Position numbers and translations under genes: made by a program. DNA of 64,000 nt, taken from contig NZ_JARCHV010000002.1 of NCBI RefSeq assembly GCF_028890485.2, positions 806,001 through 870,000 of the forward strand, read 5' to 3'. A model generated the notes under the pieces. It worked only from the letters and a program-made list of their open reading frames with translations. It did no database searches and was not told the origin of the DNA. Of the stretch, positions 8,848 through 16,566 are shown one piece after another. Source of the stretch: Planococcus sp. SK3692 (GTDB lineage Bacteria; Bacillota; Bacilli; Bacillales_A; Planococcaceae). Within the stretch, counting starts at the first letter, position 1. Each line of letters opens with the position of its first letter.

Positions 8848-9264
8848 ATGGATCCAACAGATCAACTTATCCTGCATGAACTTTCCCAGAATGGCCGCAT
8901 GACGATGAAAGAGCTGGGCGAAAAAGTGCATTTGACTGGGCAAGCGACCGCTGCACGCGTCTTGAAATTGGAGGAAGCGGGCATTATCGATGGCTATACG
9001 ATACGGGTATCAAAAGAAAAACTGGGCTACTCCGTCCATGCTTTTGTTACGGCCATCATGCACGAAGCCCGTCACCAAAAGTTTCTCGACGAACTGGACC
9101 GCCGGCAGGACACGGTCAGCCGTTATTTCAAGACAAGCGGTGAAGGCTGTTATTTGATCGAATGCCAGTTCCCGACGCATCGGGAACTGGATGATTTCTT
9201 GAACGATATTAGCGAATTCGCGAGCTACAAAGTCACCATCGCCATCCAGCAATATGGGCAATAA
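8848..9264 (+). CDS. Lrp/AsnC family transcriptional regulator
   Basis: 138 residues. The N-terminal winged HTH is clear (DQLILHELSQNGRMTMKEL then ATAARVLKLEEAGIIDGY), followed by the RAM/AsnC ligand domain (YSVHAFVTAIMHEARH, TSGEGCYLIECQF, EFASYKVTIAIQQY). Family role: amino-acid-responsive DNA binding, often on its own gene and a neighbour. AAAGGA at 8830-8835 is 12 bases before the ATG at 8848, a longish but usable spacing; the earlier ATG at 8827 has no site. Divergent from the metallo-hydrolase gene and ended by the terminator at 9266-9298. Confidence 0.88.
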   Translation: MDPTDQLILHELSQNGRMTMKELGEKVHLTGQATAARVLKLEEAGIIDGYTIRVSKEKLGYSVHAFVTAIMHEARHQKFLDELDRRQDTVSRYFKTSGEGCYLIECQFPTHRELDDFLNDISEFASYKVTIAIQQYGQ

Positions 9265-9265
9265 A

Positions 9266-9298
9266 AGAAGCCGTGCAGCAAAAACTGCACGGCTTTTC
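9266..9298 (+). terminator. Bidirectional intrinsic terminator
   Basis: Arms AAGCCGTGCAG and CTGCACGGCTT around CAAAAA, between convergent genes. Confidence 0.9.
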
Positions 9299-9305
9299 TC
9301 TTTGC

Positions 9306-10706
9306 TTATTTTTTGCCGATCGCCAAGGCGAACTGCAAGTACATCATGCCGTTGCGCGCTTTTTGGCACATGGCGAGCGTCATGCGCTCCAGTTCTGCTT
9401 CCGTGATGTGGTGGCTTTGGGCACGGGCATTTTCTTTTTCAAAAGGCTCCGCTTTTTCAACGACTTGCAAATAGCTGTTGTCGATTCGGTTGCGGATGTG
9501 CAAGGCTTTTTTCACGAACAGGCTTTGCTCGTCCGATTTCTCATAGCCGTATACTTCTTTTGATTGCCAGTACAAGGCTTTCAAGGCATCGTTTTTCGTG
9601 TTCTGGACAAATGGTTTGAGCGGCTTTTTCAAGTCTTCGTCTTCGAACCAGATGCGTTGGAAGTTGACGCGCGGCTCTTCGACGCCAAGCTGCATCGTTT
9701 GGTTCAATAATAATGCCATTTTGTCGAATAAGGAATAAGCTTGGCGATAAATTTGCTTCAAATCTTCAAGGCGTTTCGTATAGCGCGTATTGTCGCCGTC
9801 CATCTTATGGTCATCTGCGACTTCTTCACTGTTCGATGCAAGGTAGAGCGAACGGCGCATTGCTGTGAATTCATGCGTCAACGAGTCCAGGAAATTGCCG
9901 AGGAATGCGTTGTTCTGAATGCGCAGCGGCAGATCGCGCTTAGTCATCGTATCCGGCTCGATATCGTTGCCGCTGTTGAGGAATAATTGCTGTTCGGCGC
10001 ACCAGTTGAGGTAGCGCTGTTCCTCGGAAGTCGGTTCCGGCTGCTGGGCGAGTTTCACTGGGTCCACATCGCCGAGCTGATCGATCATGTTCCCCGCAAG
10101 TTTGATACGCTCGTCGTAAAGTGCTTGCCCTTTTTCGTCTTTGATATCGTTTTTCGCTGTCTTGAATAAATCAAGCGCTTTTTCAAGTGCCCCGAGGCGC
10201 TCAGCTTTTACCGGAAGGAAGGTCGAATAGAAAATCAAGGTCCAGCCGAATTCACCATTCAGGCGCTGGTAAGACGGATCGTTTTCATCTTTGACCATTT
10301 CTTTGAGCACTGCTTGTGCATCGATCGAGCGGCCGGTATGTACAAGTGTTTCTGCATAGTTCAAGCACACCTGGTTCCAGACATTCGATGGGATGCGTCC
10401 ACGGTACGATTCGATTGTATTGTCGTATAGATACAATTGGCGCTGTTTCAAATCAGAGTTCCAGTCTTTTTTCAGCTGATGCTGAATCGATAAATAGCTC
10501 GTCTCAAGCAATACGGCAAGCGGATAGGCAGCTTTGCCTTGAAGGCGTTCTTTCAAATGATTGATCATCGCATTGATGCGGCCAGGGAAAGCTTCGGCTT
10601 TCGCTTGCTGCATTTCCTGCAGGAGCTGGTGAGTCGCCCCGTAAATTTCCTTTATTTCAAATTGCCCTAAATCATCAGCTAGAGCGATGTCGCTTAAAGT
10701 AGCCAT
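9306..10706 (-). CDS. LA2681-family HEPN-like protein with altered RNase motif
   Basis: 466 residues, all helical, no signal or TM. The N-terminal half (1-220) looks like TPR-type helical repeats; the C-terminal half matches my recollection of the LA2681 HEPN family: YLNWCAEQQLFLN, then IYRQAYSLFDKMALLLNQ, IWFEDEDLKKPLKPF, NDALKALYWQSKE, and a final helix pair with HIRNRIDNSY (residues 403-412). In HEPN RNases this last block is Rx4-6H, in this family RNxxEH; here Glu and His are Asp409 and Asn410, so the usual catalytic His is missing. HEPN proteins act as RNases in conflict systems. AAGGAGG precedes the ATG by 7 bases. Monocistronic. Confidence 0.7.
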   Translation of the reverse strand: MATLSDIALADDLGQFEIKEIYGATHQLLQEMQQAKAEAFPGRINAMINHLKERLQGKAAYPLAVLLETSYLSIQHQLKKDWNSDLKQRQLYLYDNTIESYRGRIPSNVWNQVCLNYAETLVHTGRSIDAQAVLKEMVKDENDPSYQRLNGEFGWTLIFYSTFLPVKAERLGALEKALDLFKTAKNDIKDEKGQALYDERIKLAGNMIDQLGDVDPVKLAQQPEPTSEEQRYLNWCAEQQLFLNSGNDIEPDTMTKRDLPLRIQNNAFLGNFLDSLTHEFTAMRRSLYLASNSEEVADDHKMDGDNTRYTKRLEDLKQIYRQAYSLFDKMALLLNQTMQLGVEEPRVNFQRIWFEDEDLKKPLKPFVQNTKNDALKALYWQSKEVYGYEKSDEQSLFVKKALHIRNRIDNSYLQVVEKAEPFEKENARAQSHHITEAELERMTLAMCQKARNGMMYLQFALAIGKK

Positions 10707-10837
10707 CCCATTTCCTCCTTGATGCGTTTTGATGTGTCTCTCTCCATTCTAAGGGAAAAATGTCCATTGGTCACCCCGCGGCAGGAAATTGGCAGAAAAT
10801 ATGGAATATAGGAGACAATGCGAAAGGGGGAATAGTC

Positions 10838-11161
10838 ATGGCTGAATCCGAAGAGCCGTTCATTTGGCTGCCGGTCATTAAAGAAAATGAAGCCACTGAG
10901 ATAACAATCCAGGGCAGCGGCGTGAACAGCAAGGCATTCGAGATGGCATCCGCAACCGAAAGCCGGGAACACGCACCGATTTCGCGGGACAAGCTAGAAG
11001 AGATGGTGCGCGGCTTTGAAGGCTACGAAGTGGAGACGATCGAATTGAATGTGGTGGGGGCAGTCGAGACAGGCGGCCTGCTGCAATTTATTGTCGCCGG
11101 TAAAGCGGAAGCCGGTATGACGGTGACCTTGAAAAAGAAAGGGAGCACCGGAAAATCATAG
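10838..11161 (+). CDS. Conserved-looking small protein, unknown function
   Basis: 107 residues, acidic first half, C-terminal half of alternating beta-type segments ending in TIELNVVGAVETGGLLQF and MTVTLKKKG. AAAGGGGG at 10822-10830 is 7 bases before the ATG at 10838, which I prefer to earlier in-frame codons. I do not recognise the family with confidence; the C-terminal pattern (beta strand, small glycine-rich turn, K-x-T strand) faintly resembles the small trypco/Pepco-type domains found with NTPase and protease conflict systems. That is a weak impression only. It is divergent from the HEPN-like gene across 131 bp, so the two may share a regulatory region. Confidence 0.65.
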   Translation: MAESEEPFIWLPVIKENEATEITIQGSGVNSKAFEMASATESREHAPISRDKLEEMVRGFEGYEVETIELNVVGAVETGGLLQFIVAGKAEAGMTVTLKKKGSTGKS

Positions 11162-11175
11162 AAATAACGGTCAAT

Positions 11176-11208
11176 GGCAAGCGGCGCTGAGATGGCGCTG
11201 CTTTTTTA
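11176..11208 (+). terminator. Possible weak intrinsic terminator
   Basis: Arms around AGCGGCGCT and GGCGCTGCTT with a mismatch, followed by six T residues, directly after the gene ending at 11161. Confidence 0.5.
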
Positions 11209-11485
11209 ATTTCAGGAAAAAACGTCCAACAGGTGCAAATACTAGGATAATCGGCACGGCTCTGCCAGTGATAATTATTCATTTGAGTTAGCATCAGGAA
11301 TTAAGCTCTATGTGAAAAGAAGGTAATTGTAAGTATAATATTTACTATATACCAGAAATTAGAGCTTTAAGAATCATGTATGAATTTTAACAGTGGTTAT
11401 AAAGTCCTATAAAAACTTATTCCTTCTGTACGCAATTTAATAGTAGATATAAAAATTATTGGTCCGCCAAGTCAGGAGGTTTGCC
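11209..11485 (+). other. AT-rich leader before the GGDEF-EAL gene
   Basis: No gene seen. The stretch is clearly richer in A/T than its surroundings and contains several possible -10-like boxes (TATAAT at 11335-11340, TATAAA-like strings further down). I cannot choose one promoter. The only firm site is AGGAGGT at 11474-11480, the ribosome site of the next gene. Confidence 0.4.
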
Positions 11486-13573
11486 ATGGCTATGTTTCCG
11501 CATATCAGTTTAATTTCTTTAACTCTTGCCGTATCCATAGCTACGAGCTATACGGTATTGGTCTTAATTGAATACGTAAGCAAACGGAAAAAAGGCATTA
11601 ATACGCGCTCTAAGTTGCTGGCAATTTGGGCACTGGGAAGCGGTTTTTTCGGCATGCAGCTAATTGGCATTCTGACATTCATGGCACAATATCAATTCAC
11701 AATAAGGGTTTGGCTGTTGGGCTTGGCTTTTCTTACCTCATGTTTGCTGGCAGCTTATGTCATGAGAATTTCGCTGAAAGACATGCATGGACAAATGGGG
11801 AAGGTCAAGCATGTACTCATCACAGCCTTTTTGCTTAAAGCTGTTCACTTTCTTGGATTGTCAGGCGTGTTAGATGTTCGCTTCAATGCCATTTCGCTCG
11901 ATTATTATTTACTGTCTGTAGTTATGGTTCTGGCTATTAGTTATTTCAGCTTTCACTTCATCCTCTACAGCAATGCAGTACAAGCAACTGAAACACAACG
12001 CCTCCGCAATGCGGGGATGATGGGAATCGTGCTGACTTTGCTTCATTACACCTCCACGAAAACCTTCTATACAAATATGGCGCTTCCAGAATCAGCTTCT
12101 GATGGAGCCTGGATCATTGGGACTGCTTTGTTTATAGCGACGATCGTTATTTTATTGCTATTGTCCTCGGCCAACCTCGCACTGGTCGATTTGAATGCCC
12201 TTGAGACCGAAACGGAGCTTTTACAACAAGTAAAAGCAAGTGAAAATCGGTTCCGGACACTCGCTTATACCGATCAATTGACCGGCATTCCGAACCGTCA
12301 TTGGTTTTTCGCCCATTTTCGGGAACTGATCGATACGCCAGACGAAAACATCAAATCGATCGGTGTCGTACTGATGGATTTCGATGATTTTAAGTCGGTC
12401 AATGAATTGATTGGCCATGATGGAGGCGACCAATTCCTGAAAAAGGTAGTCGTGCGCTTGCAATCGGCTTTGCCCGAATCCATCATGCTGGCAAGACTCG
12501 GTGGAGATGAATTTATTTTTGCGGTGCCGAATGCTGAAAAAAGATATTTGGAGCAATTATGTCGAGGGATTTTAGCGGTAATGAGTGAGCCTATCATCAT
12601 TGGCGAGAAATCGATTGCTTCTGGCATTAGCCTAGGGATTAGTTGCCAGGATGCAGGCGTGGTAAATGAAGAGAGCTTGATTAAACAAGCTGATCTGGCA
12701 CTTTTCATGGCCAAGAGTACAGGTAAGGAGAATTTCGAATTCTTTTCTCCAGAGCTTCTAGATAGCTCAATCCGCAAGCAGGAAATAACGTTAGCGTTGC
12801 AGCAGGCTTTGGTGAACGGAGAATTCTCGGTTCATTACCAGCCGCAAGTCGAATTGTTGAGTGGACTGGTCATTGGTTTTGAAGCTTTGCTGCGCTGGAA
12901 TTCTTCGCTGGGCGCTGTTCCGCCTTCTGAATTTATCCCTGTTGCTGAAGAATGCGGCGCGATCCATTCGATCGGTGAATGGGTGTTGCAAGAAGCTTGC
13001 CAGCAGCTGAATGCGTGGCGAATGGAAGGCCGGCCTGATGTCCATGTGTCGGTCAACGTCTCGGCCAAGCAATTCCTCGATCCGGAGTTTGCTGAAAAAG
13101 TGGCACGTATTTTACTCGCTACCAATGTGCCTGCCGAATTTGTGGAAATTGAAATTACGGAAAGCGTCATGATCGATCTCGACACCGCCGCGGCATTGGT
13201 CGAAGAGCTGCAGGAACTGGGCGTCAAGCTGGCGATTGATGATTTCGGTACGGGATATTCATCGCTTAACGCGGTTAAAAACATCCAAATCGATACATTG
13301 AAGATCGACAAATCCCTGGTGGATGAAGTGCTCGGCAGCGACCGCAGCATGGCGATCTTGGCAACCATTATCGAACTCGGTAAAAACCTGGGGGCGGATG
13401 TTGTCGTCGAAGGGCTCGAGACGCTCGAACAAGTGACTTTGATGCGGCAATATGAAGTCATCGGGCAAGGTTATTATTTCAGCCGGCCGCTCCCTGCCGA
13501 TAAAGCGGCGAGGGTGTGGGATAAGTATTTGGAACAGCCGGACGGGATGTTCCATGCACCGATCTTATATTGA
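11486..13573 (+). CDS. GGDEF-EAL protein with degenerate MHYT-type membrane sensor
   Basis: 695 residues. Residues 1-235 hold about seven membrane helices with three MHYT-like repeats (FGMQLIGILTF, LKAVHFLGLSG, LTLLHYTSTK). The GGDEF domain (about 255-420) has intact RLGGDEF but no RxxD inhibitory site five residues before it. The EAL domain (about 435-685) is complete: GFEALLRW, VNVSAKQF, EIEITES, IDDFGTGYSS, LKIDKS, VVEGLET and GQGYYFSRP. It can therefore both make and degrade c-di-GMP in principle; direction must be tested. AGGAGGT at 11474-11480 sets the start at ATG 11486. Monocistronic, with terminator at 13580-13610. Confidence 0.9.
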   Translation: MAMFPHISLISLTLAVSIATSYTVLVLIEYVSKRKKGINTRSKLLAIWALGSGFFGMQLIGILTFMAQYQFTIRVWLLGLAFLTSCLLAAYVMRISLKDMHGQMGKVKHVLITAFLLKAVHFLGLSGVLDVRFNAISLDYYLLSVVMVLAISYFSFHFILYSNAVQATETQRLRNAGMMGIVLTLLHYTSTKTFYTNMALPESASDGAWIIGTALFIATIVILLLLSSANLALVDLNALETETELLQQVKASENRFRTLAYTDQLTGIPNRHWFFAHFRELIDTPDENIKSIGVVLMDFDDFKSVNELIGHDGGDQFLKKVVVRLQSALPESIMLARLGGDEFIFAVPNAEKRYLEQLCRGILAVMSEPIIIGEKSIASGISLGISCQDAGVVNEESLIKQADLALFMAKSTGKENFEFFSPELLDSSIRKQEITLALQQALVNGEFSVHYQPQVELLSGLVIGFEALLRWNSSLGAVPPSEFIPVAEECGAIHSIGEWVLQEACQQLNAWRMEGRPDVHVSVNVSAKQFLDPEFAEKVARILLATNVPAEFVEIEITESVMIDLDTAAALVEELQELGVKLAIDDFGTGYSSLNAVKNIQIDTLKIDKSLVDEVLGSDRSMAILATIIELGKNLGADVVVEGLETLEQVTLMRQYEVIGQGYYFSRPLPADKAARVWDKYLEQPDGMFHAPILY

Positions 13574-13579
13574 AAGTGT

Positions 13580-13610
13580 AAAGACGCAGCGATGAGCTGC
13601 GTCTTTTTTG
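13580..13610 (+). terminator. Intrinsic terminator
   Basis: Arms AAGACGCAGC and GCTGCGTCTT around GATGA, followed by a T-run. Confidence 0.9.
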
Positions 13611-13689
13611 TTTTGAATGAAAATCGTTGAGAATCACTACCTGGAACTAGCAATAAGAAGATAGCGAGGGTTTGCTTGTGGAATCGTTA

Positions 13690-13985
13690 CAATCTTTGTC
13701 TTCCGCATCGACTAAGTAGTCGCCACCCTGCTTTGGGTTGGCCTTAGGCAATAAGCCAATGAAATGGCGAAAGGAAGTTGAGTCATTTCATTTGCGACGC
13801 ATCTGCATAGCAGATGTGGGAGCAAGGGGTTGGACCTGATGCTTGAATAAAAATTTTATCTTTTTGCGTCGGCTCACCCTTGGCGCTGGATGGCTAAAAG
13901 ATTTCATTATATGTAACCTGTTTAAATTGAGCTGCTTCTTTATATAGTTGCCGGCTAGTGGGGGAATCGCTTCCCTGTTATGGCA
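13690..13985 (+). repeat. Structured intergenic repeat family A, copy 1
   Basis: Shares TAGTCGCC..CC.TGCTTTGGGTTGGCC and TTGCCGGCTAGTGGGGGAATCGCTTCCC with copy 2 at 15700-15905. The central hairpin is replaced by a longer arm: CAATGAAATG at 13757-13766 can pair with CATTTCATT at 13784-13792, and about 90 extra bases follow. The element fills most of the gap 13611-14067, in which I see no gene. Confidence 0.75.
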
Positions 13986-14067
13986 TCTGGTAATGATTGG
14001 TTTTGAAAATGGGAGACGAGTCCAACTGCTGAACTAAAAGGATGGGATTATCAATTTAGCTTTCTTA

Positions 14068-14700
14068 TTAAGCTCTGCAATAGTCGAGCAGGATTTTCTT
14101 TAACACTTGCTGCTGGGTTTCGGGTTGAATGTCTTGGTCCACGTAGGAGATGGACGATTTTAGGGCGACATTGTTTGTGAAGCTTGAATAGCTGTTGATG
14201 ATCGTCACTATCAATGGTTTAGCGGGAATTGAACCATTGATCGAGCCGTCTTGTTGGCCGTCTTGGATAAGCGGTTCAAGCAAATCCATGATCTGGCGCT
14301 GCCTTGCCAAGTAGCGGTCAATCTCAGGGAGTGGTTCAGTGCGGAACGATGCATAGCTCTCGAATGCTTCGCGGAAACGTGCGGATTTATACTGTTCGGC
14401 TTTTTGTGCGTCGAGCAAGGTATCGAGCAATTGTTCCAGCCGTTCGAAGGCGCTTGATTGGATGGAGATGATGCGCTGGAATTCACTTTCCACGGCATCC
14501 AGTGAACGGATGGCGACTTCCACGATTAACTCGTCTTTTTTCGGGAAATAGCGGAAGACGGTCGCTACACCGGCACCGGCGCGTTCGGCGACGTCTTTCA
14601 TTTGGACATCGTGCAGCCCGCGTTCTGTGAAGAGTTCTTTTGCGGCTTCAACGATTTTATCGGTCTGCAGTTTTTTGTTTTCTTGTCGTTTTGATGGCAT
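14068..14700 (-). CDS. TetR/AcrR family transcriptional regulator
   Basis: 210 residues. The N-terminal TetR HTH is evident: IVEAAKELFTERGLHDVQMK, VAERAGAGVATVFRYFPKKDEL. The C-terminal ligand domain is variable and not assignable. AAGGAGT lies about 9 bases before the ATG. It is divergent from an SDR gene; the intergenic region contains a perfect palindrome (14777-14793) over the SDR promoter, so it most likely represses the SDR gene and perhaps itself. Typical effectors for such pairs are hydrophobic small molecules; none can be named. Confidence 0.9.
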   Translation of the reverse strand: MPSKRQENKKLQTDKIVEAAKELFTERGLHDVQMKDVAERAGAGVATVFRYFPKKDELIVEVAIRSLDAVESEFQRIISIQSSAFERLEQLLDTLLDAQKAEQYKSARFREAFESYASFRTEPLPEIDRYLARQRQIMDLLEPLIQDGQQDGSINGSIPAKPLIVTIINSYSSFTNNVALKSSISYVDQDIQPETQQQVLKKILLDYCRA

Positions 14701-14765
14701 ATCGGTTTCACTCCTTGCTTTTAGTATAGCGCTTTAATTGATGAAATGAAGTCATGGGAGTATAC

Positions 14766-14794
14766 TTGAAATAAACTGATAGTCAGACTATCAA
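14766..14794 (+). promoter_or_regulatory. Promoter of the SDR gene with TetR-type operator
   Basis: TGATAGTCAGACTATCA at 14777-14793 is a perfect 8+1+8 inverted repeat. It sits between a TTGAAA -35 candidate (14766-14771) and, 17 bp later, a weak TATCAA -10 candidate (14789-14794). Binding there would block RNA polymerase. The divergent TetR-type gene makes it the likely ligand of this site. Confidence 0.65.
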
Positions 14795-14816
14795 AATTTA
14801 ATTTGAGGTGATTATA

Positions 14817-15566
14817 ATGAGATTGGAATCTAAAGTAGCCATCATCACGGGCGGCGGCTCTGGCATGGGAGAAGCTGCTGTGCGCTTGTTTGCAAAAGAA
14901 GGAGCGAAAGTCGTCGCTACCGACATCAATTTGGAAGCAGCGGAAAAGGTCGCACAAGATGTAAAGGAAGCGGGTTTTGAAGCGGTGGCGATGAAGCAGA
15001 ACGTGGCGGACAAGTCGGATTGGCAGGCTGTCATCAGCAAGACCGTTGAAACTTTTGGCAAAATCGACGTTCTCGTCAATAATGCGGGTATTTCCGTCGC
15101 TAAAGATTTTCTGGATCAAACCGAAGAAGACTTTGCGAAAGGCTTCGCGATCAATACAAACAGTGTCATGTATGGCATGCAGCTGGCCATTCCACATATG
15201 ATTGAAAACGGGGGTGGATCGATTGTCAACGTGTCATCGATCGCAGCGTTGACCGGCATGTCAGGGGCTGGCGTTTATACGGCGTCAAAAGGCGCAGTCC
15301 GGTCAATCACGAAAGCGGCAGCGGTCGATTATGGAAAACAAAACATTCGCGTCAATTCGGTGCATCCGGGATATATCGTGACGCCGATGAGTGCGGAGTA
15401 TATGGAAAGCGACAAGTTCCGCCCACATTTCCTCGCACAGATTGCGCTGCCCGAACTCGGCAACGCCCTCGAGGTCGCCAATGCGATGCTATTTCTCGCG
15501 TCAGATGAATCAAGCCACATCACGGGCATCGAGCTTCCGGTAGACGGCGGCGTGACGGCGAAATAA
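14817..15566 (+). CDS. SDR family NAD(P)-dependent oxidoreductase
   Basis: 249 residues, a complete classical short-chain dehydrogenase: TGGGSGMGEA cofactor loop (residues 13-22), NNAGIS, catalytic Ser in NVSSIAALTG, and YTASKGA with the Tyr-x3-Lys pair, ending GIELPVDGGVTAK. The Asp after beta2 (VVATDINLEAA) favours NAD over NADP. The substrate is unknown; 3-ketoacyl or hydroxysteroid-type secondary alcohols are the usual candidates. TGAGGTG ends 6 bases before the ATG at 14817, so I reject the earlier GTG at 14808, which overlaps that site. Probably repressed by the divergent TetR-type protein. Confidence 0.9.
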   Translation: MRLESKVAIITGGGSGMGEAAVRLFAKEGAKVVATDINLEAAEKVAQDVKEAGFEAVAMKQNVADKSDWQAVISKTVETFGKIDVLVNNAGISVAKDFLDQTEEDFAKGFAINTNSVMYGMQLAIPHMIENGGGSIVNVSSIAALTGMSGAGVYTASKGAVRSITKAAAVDYGKQNIRVNSVHPGYIVTPMSAEYMESDKFRPHFLAQIALPELGNALEVANAMLFLASDESSHITGIELPVDGGVTAK

Positions 15567-15579
15567 ATAGGAGTTGATG

Positions 15580-15612
15580 GAAGGCACGGCTTCGGCTGTG
15601 TCTTCTTTTTTC
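15580..15612 (+). terminator. Intrinsic terminator
   Basis: AAGGCACGGC TTCG GCTGTGTCTT, with G-U pairs in RNA, then a T-run. Confidence 0.75.
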
Positions 15613-15699
15613 GTTGGCGGCTAGTTGCTGAAATGTTTCTCCAGGGAGAATGAAAGAAGGGTGCGGGAGTTTGATTGAGAAAACTTTCCGGATCGCTAA

Positions 15700-15905
15700 T
15701 TAAGTTTCATGTTGGTAGTCGCCGCCTTGCTTTGGGTTGGCCTTTAGCAATAAGCCAGGAAGAGCACCTGTCTTATTGCGTCGACTCAACCTTGGCGCCG
15801 GACGGCTATTAGATTTCGTTGGTTGAAGACTGTTCAAACAGTTCCGCTTCTAAATGAAGTTGCCGGCTAGTGGGGGAATCGCTTCCCGAGATGAAGCATC
15901 TACTC
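15700..15905 (+). repeat. Structured intergenic repeat family A, copy 2
   Basis: Compact copy. The central stem is CAATAAG (15748-15754) with CTTATTG (15772-15778); copies 3-5 have CAATGAG with CTCATTG at the same place, a compensatory change. Together with family B copy 2 it fills the gap 15613-16317; no gene is seen there. Confidence 0.8.
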
Positions 15906-16051
15906 CTATGGTATTAATTCGAAAAGCTTTCGGTGAAATTAGCATCCACCGTCGTTTTATCTTGGATCCAAGTGATATGAGCTAGAGAATATGAAGCATT
16001 TTCACATTTTCAGTCGAGCGGATAGAAGAAATTCTCTTCCATTCTAAAATT

Positions 16052-16240
16052 AGAGACGGAGTGGAAGGGGGCTGACGCCTGTGGGACTGCGCGGGCTGGC
16101 GAGACAAACGTGCCACGCTTTGTGGCACGTTGGCTCAACACCCGCCCCCGGGCAGTTGAAAACGCGACGTCCTGTCGCATCAACTGCATGACTCGCATCC
16201 TGCGAGCCCCAAGCAGCCCCCTGAAACGAAGTCGATAAGG
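16052..16240 (+). repeat. Structured intergenic repeat family B, copy 2
   Basis: Long imperfect palindrome with nested hairpins: AACGTGCCAC/GTGGCACGTT (16107-16116, 16122-16131), GCAGTTGA/TCAACTGC (16152-16159, 16180-16187) enclosing GCGAC/GTCGC, and CTCGC/GCGAG (16192-16196, 16202-16206). The outer arms GGGGGCTG and CAGCCCCC close the element. Homologous to copies at 7410-7538 and 28653-28837. Confidence 0.82.
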
Positions 16241-16317
16241 GGAAAGCTTGTCCAATCACTTCTTTTCATTCCAAATACAAATCATTAACTTTCGGAACAA
16301 TCTGTTAATTTATATCG

Positions 16318-16566
16318 ATGAATGGTAAACTGTCGGTAATCAGCATGACCGACACCTCAGAAAAAATTCAGGAATGGGGGATTCATGTGGCGTTCGACAT
16401 TCACGAAGTTTTGGAGAGGAAAGGCATTAACGTCCCAGATCATCACAAGGAAATGCTCACCGCGCAGATGGCAGGATTTGAAGAGCTGCGCAAGACAGTG
16501 AATCAGGAACAATTAAAAGACCTGGATATGGTGTTGACGCATATTCCGAGAGGTGAGCAGAAATGA
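16318..16566 (+). CDS. Small protein coupled to the amidase gene
   Basis: 82 residues if the ATG at 16318 is used, 73 if ATG 16345 is used; neither has a strong ribosome site. Helical, charged (IHVAFDIHEVLERKGINVPD..). No recognised family. Its stop codon overlaps the start of the downstream amidase in an ATGA arrangement, implying translational coupling. Small GatC- or AtzG-like partners precede some GatA-type amidases; the position fits, but I see no clear sequence match, so a subunit role is only a suggestion. Confidence 0.65.
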   Translation: MNGKLSVISMTDTSEKIQEWGIHVAFDIHEVLERKGINVPDHHKEMLTAQMAGFEELRKTVNQEQLKDLDMVLTHIPRGEQK

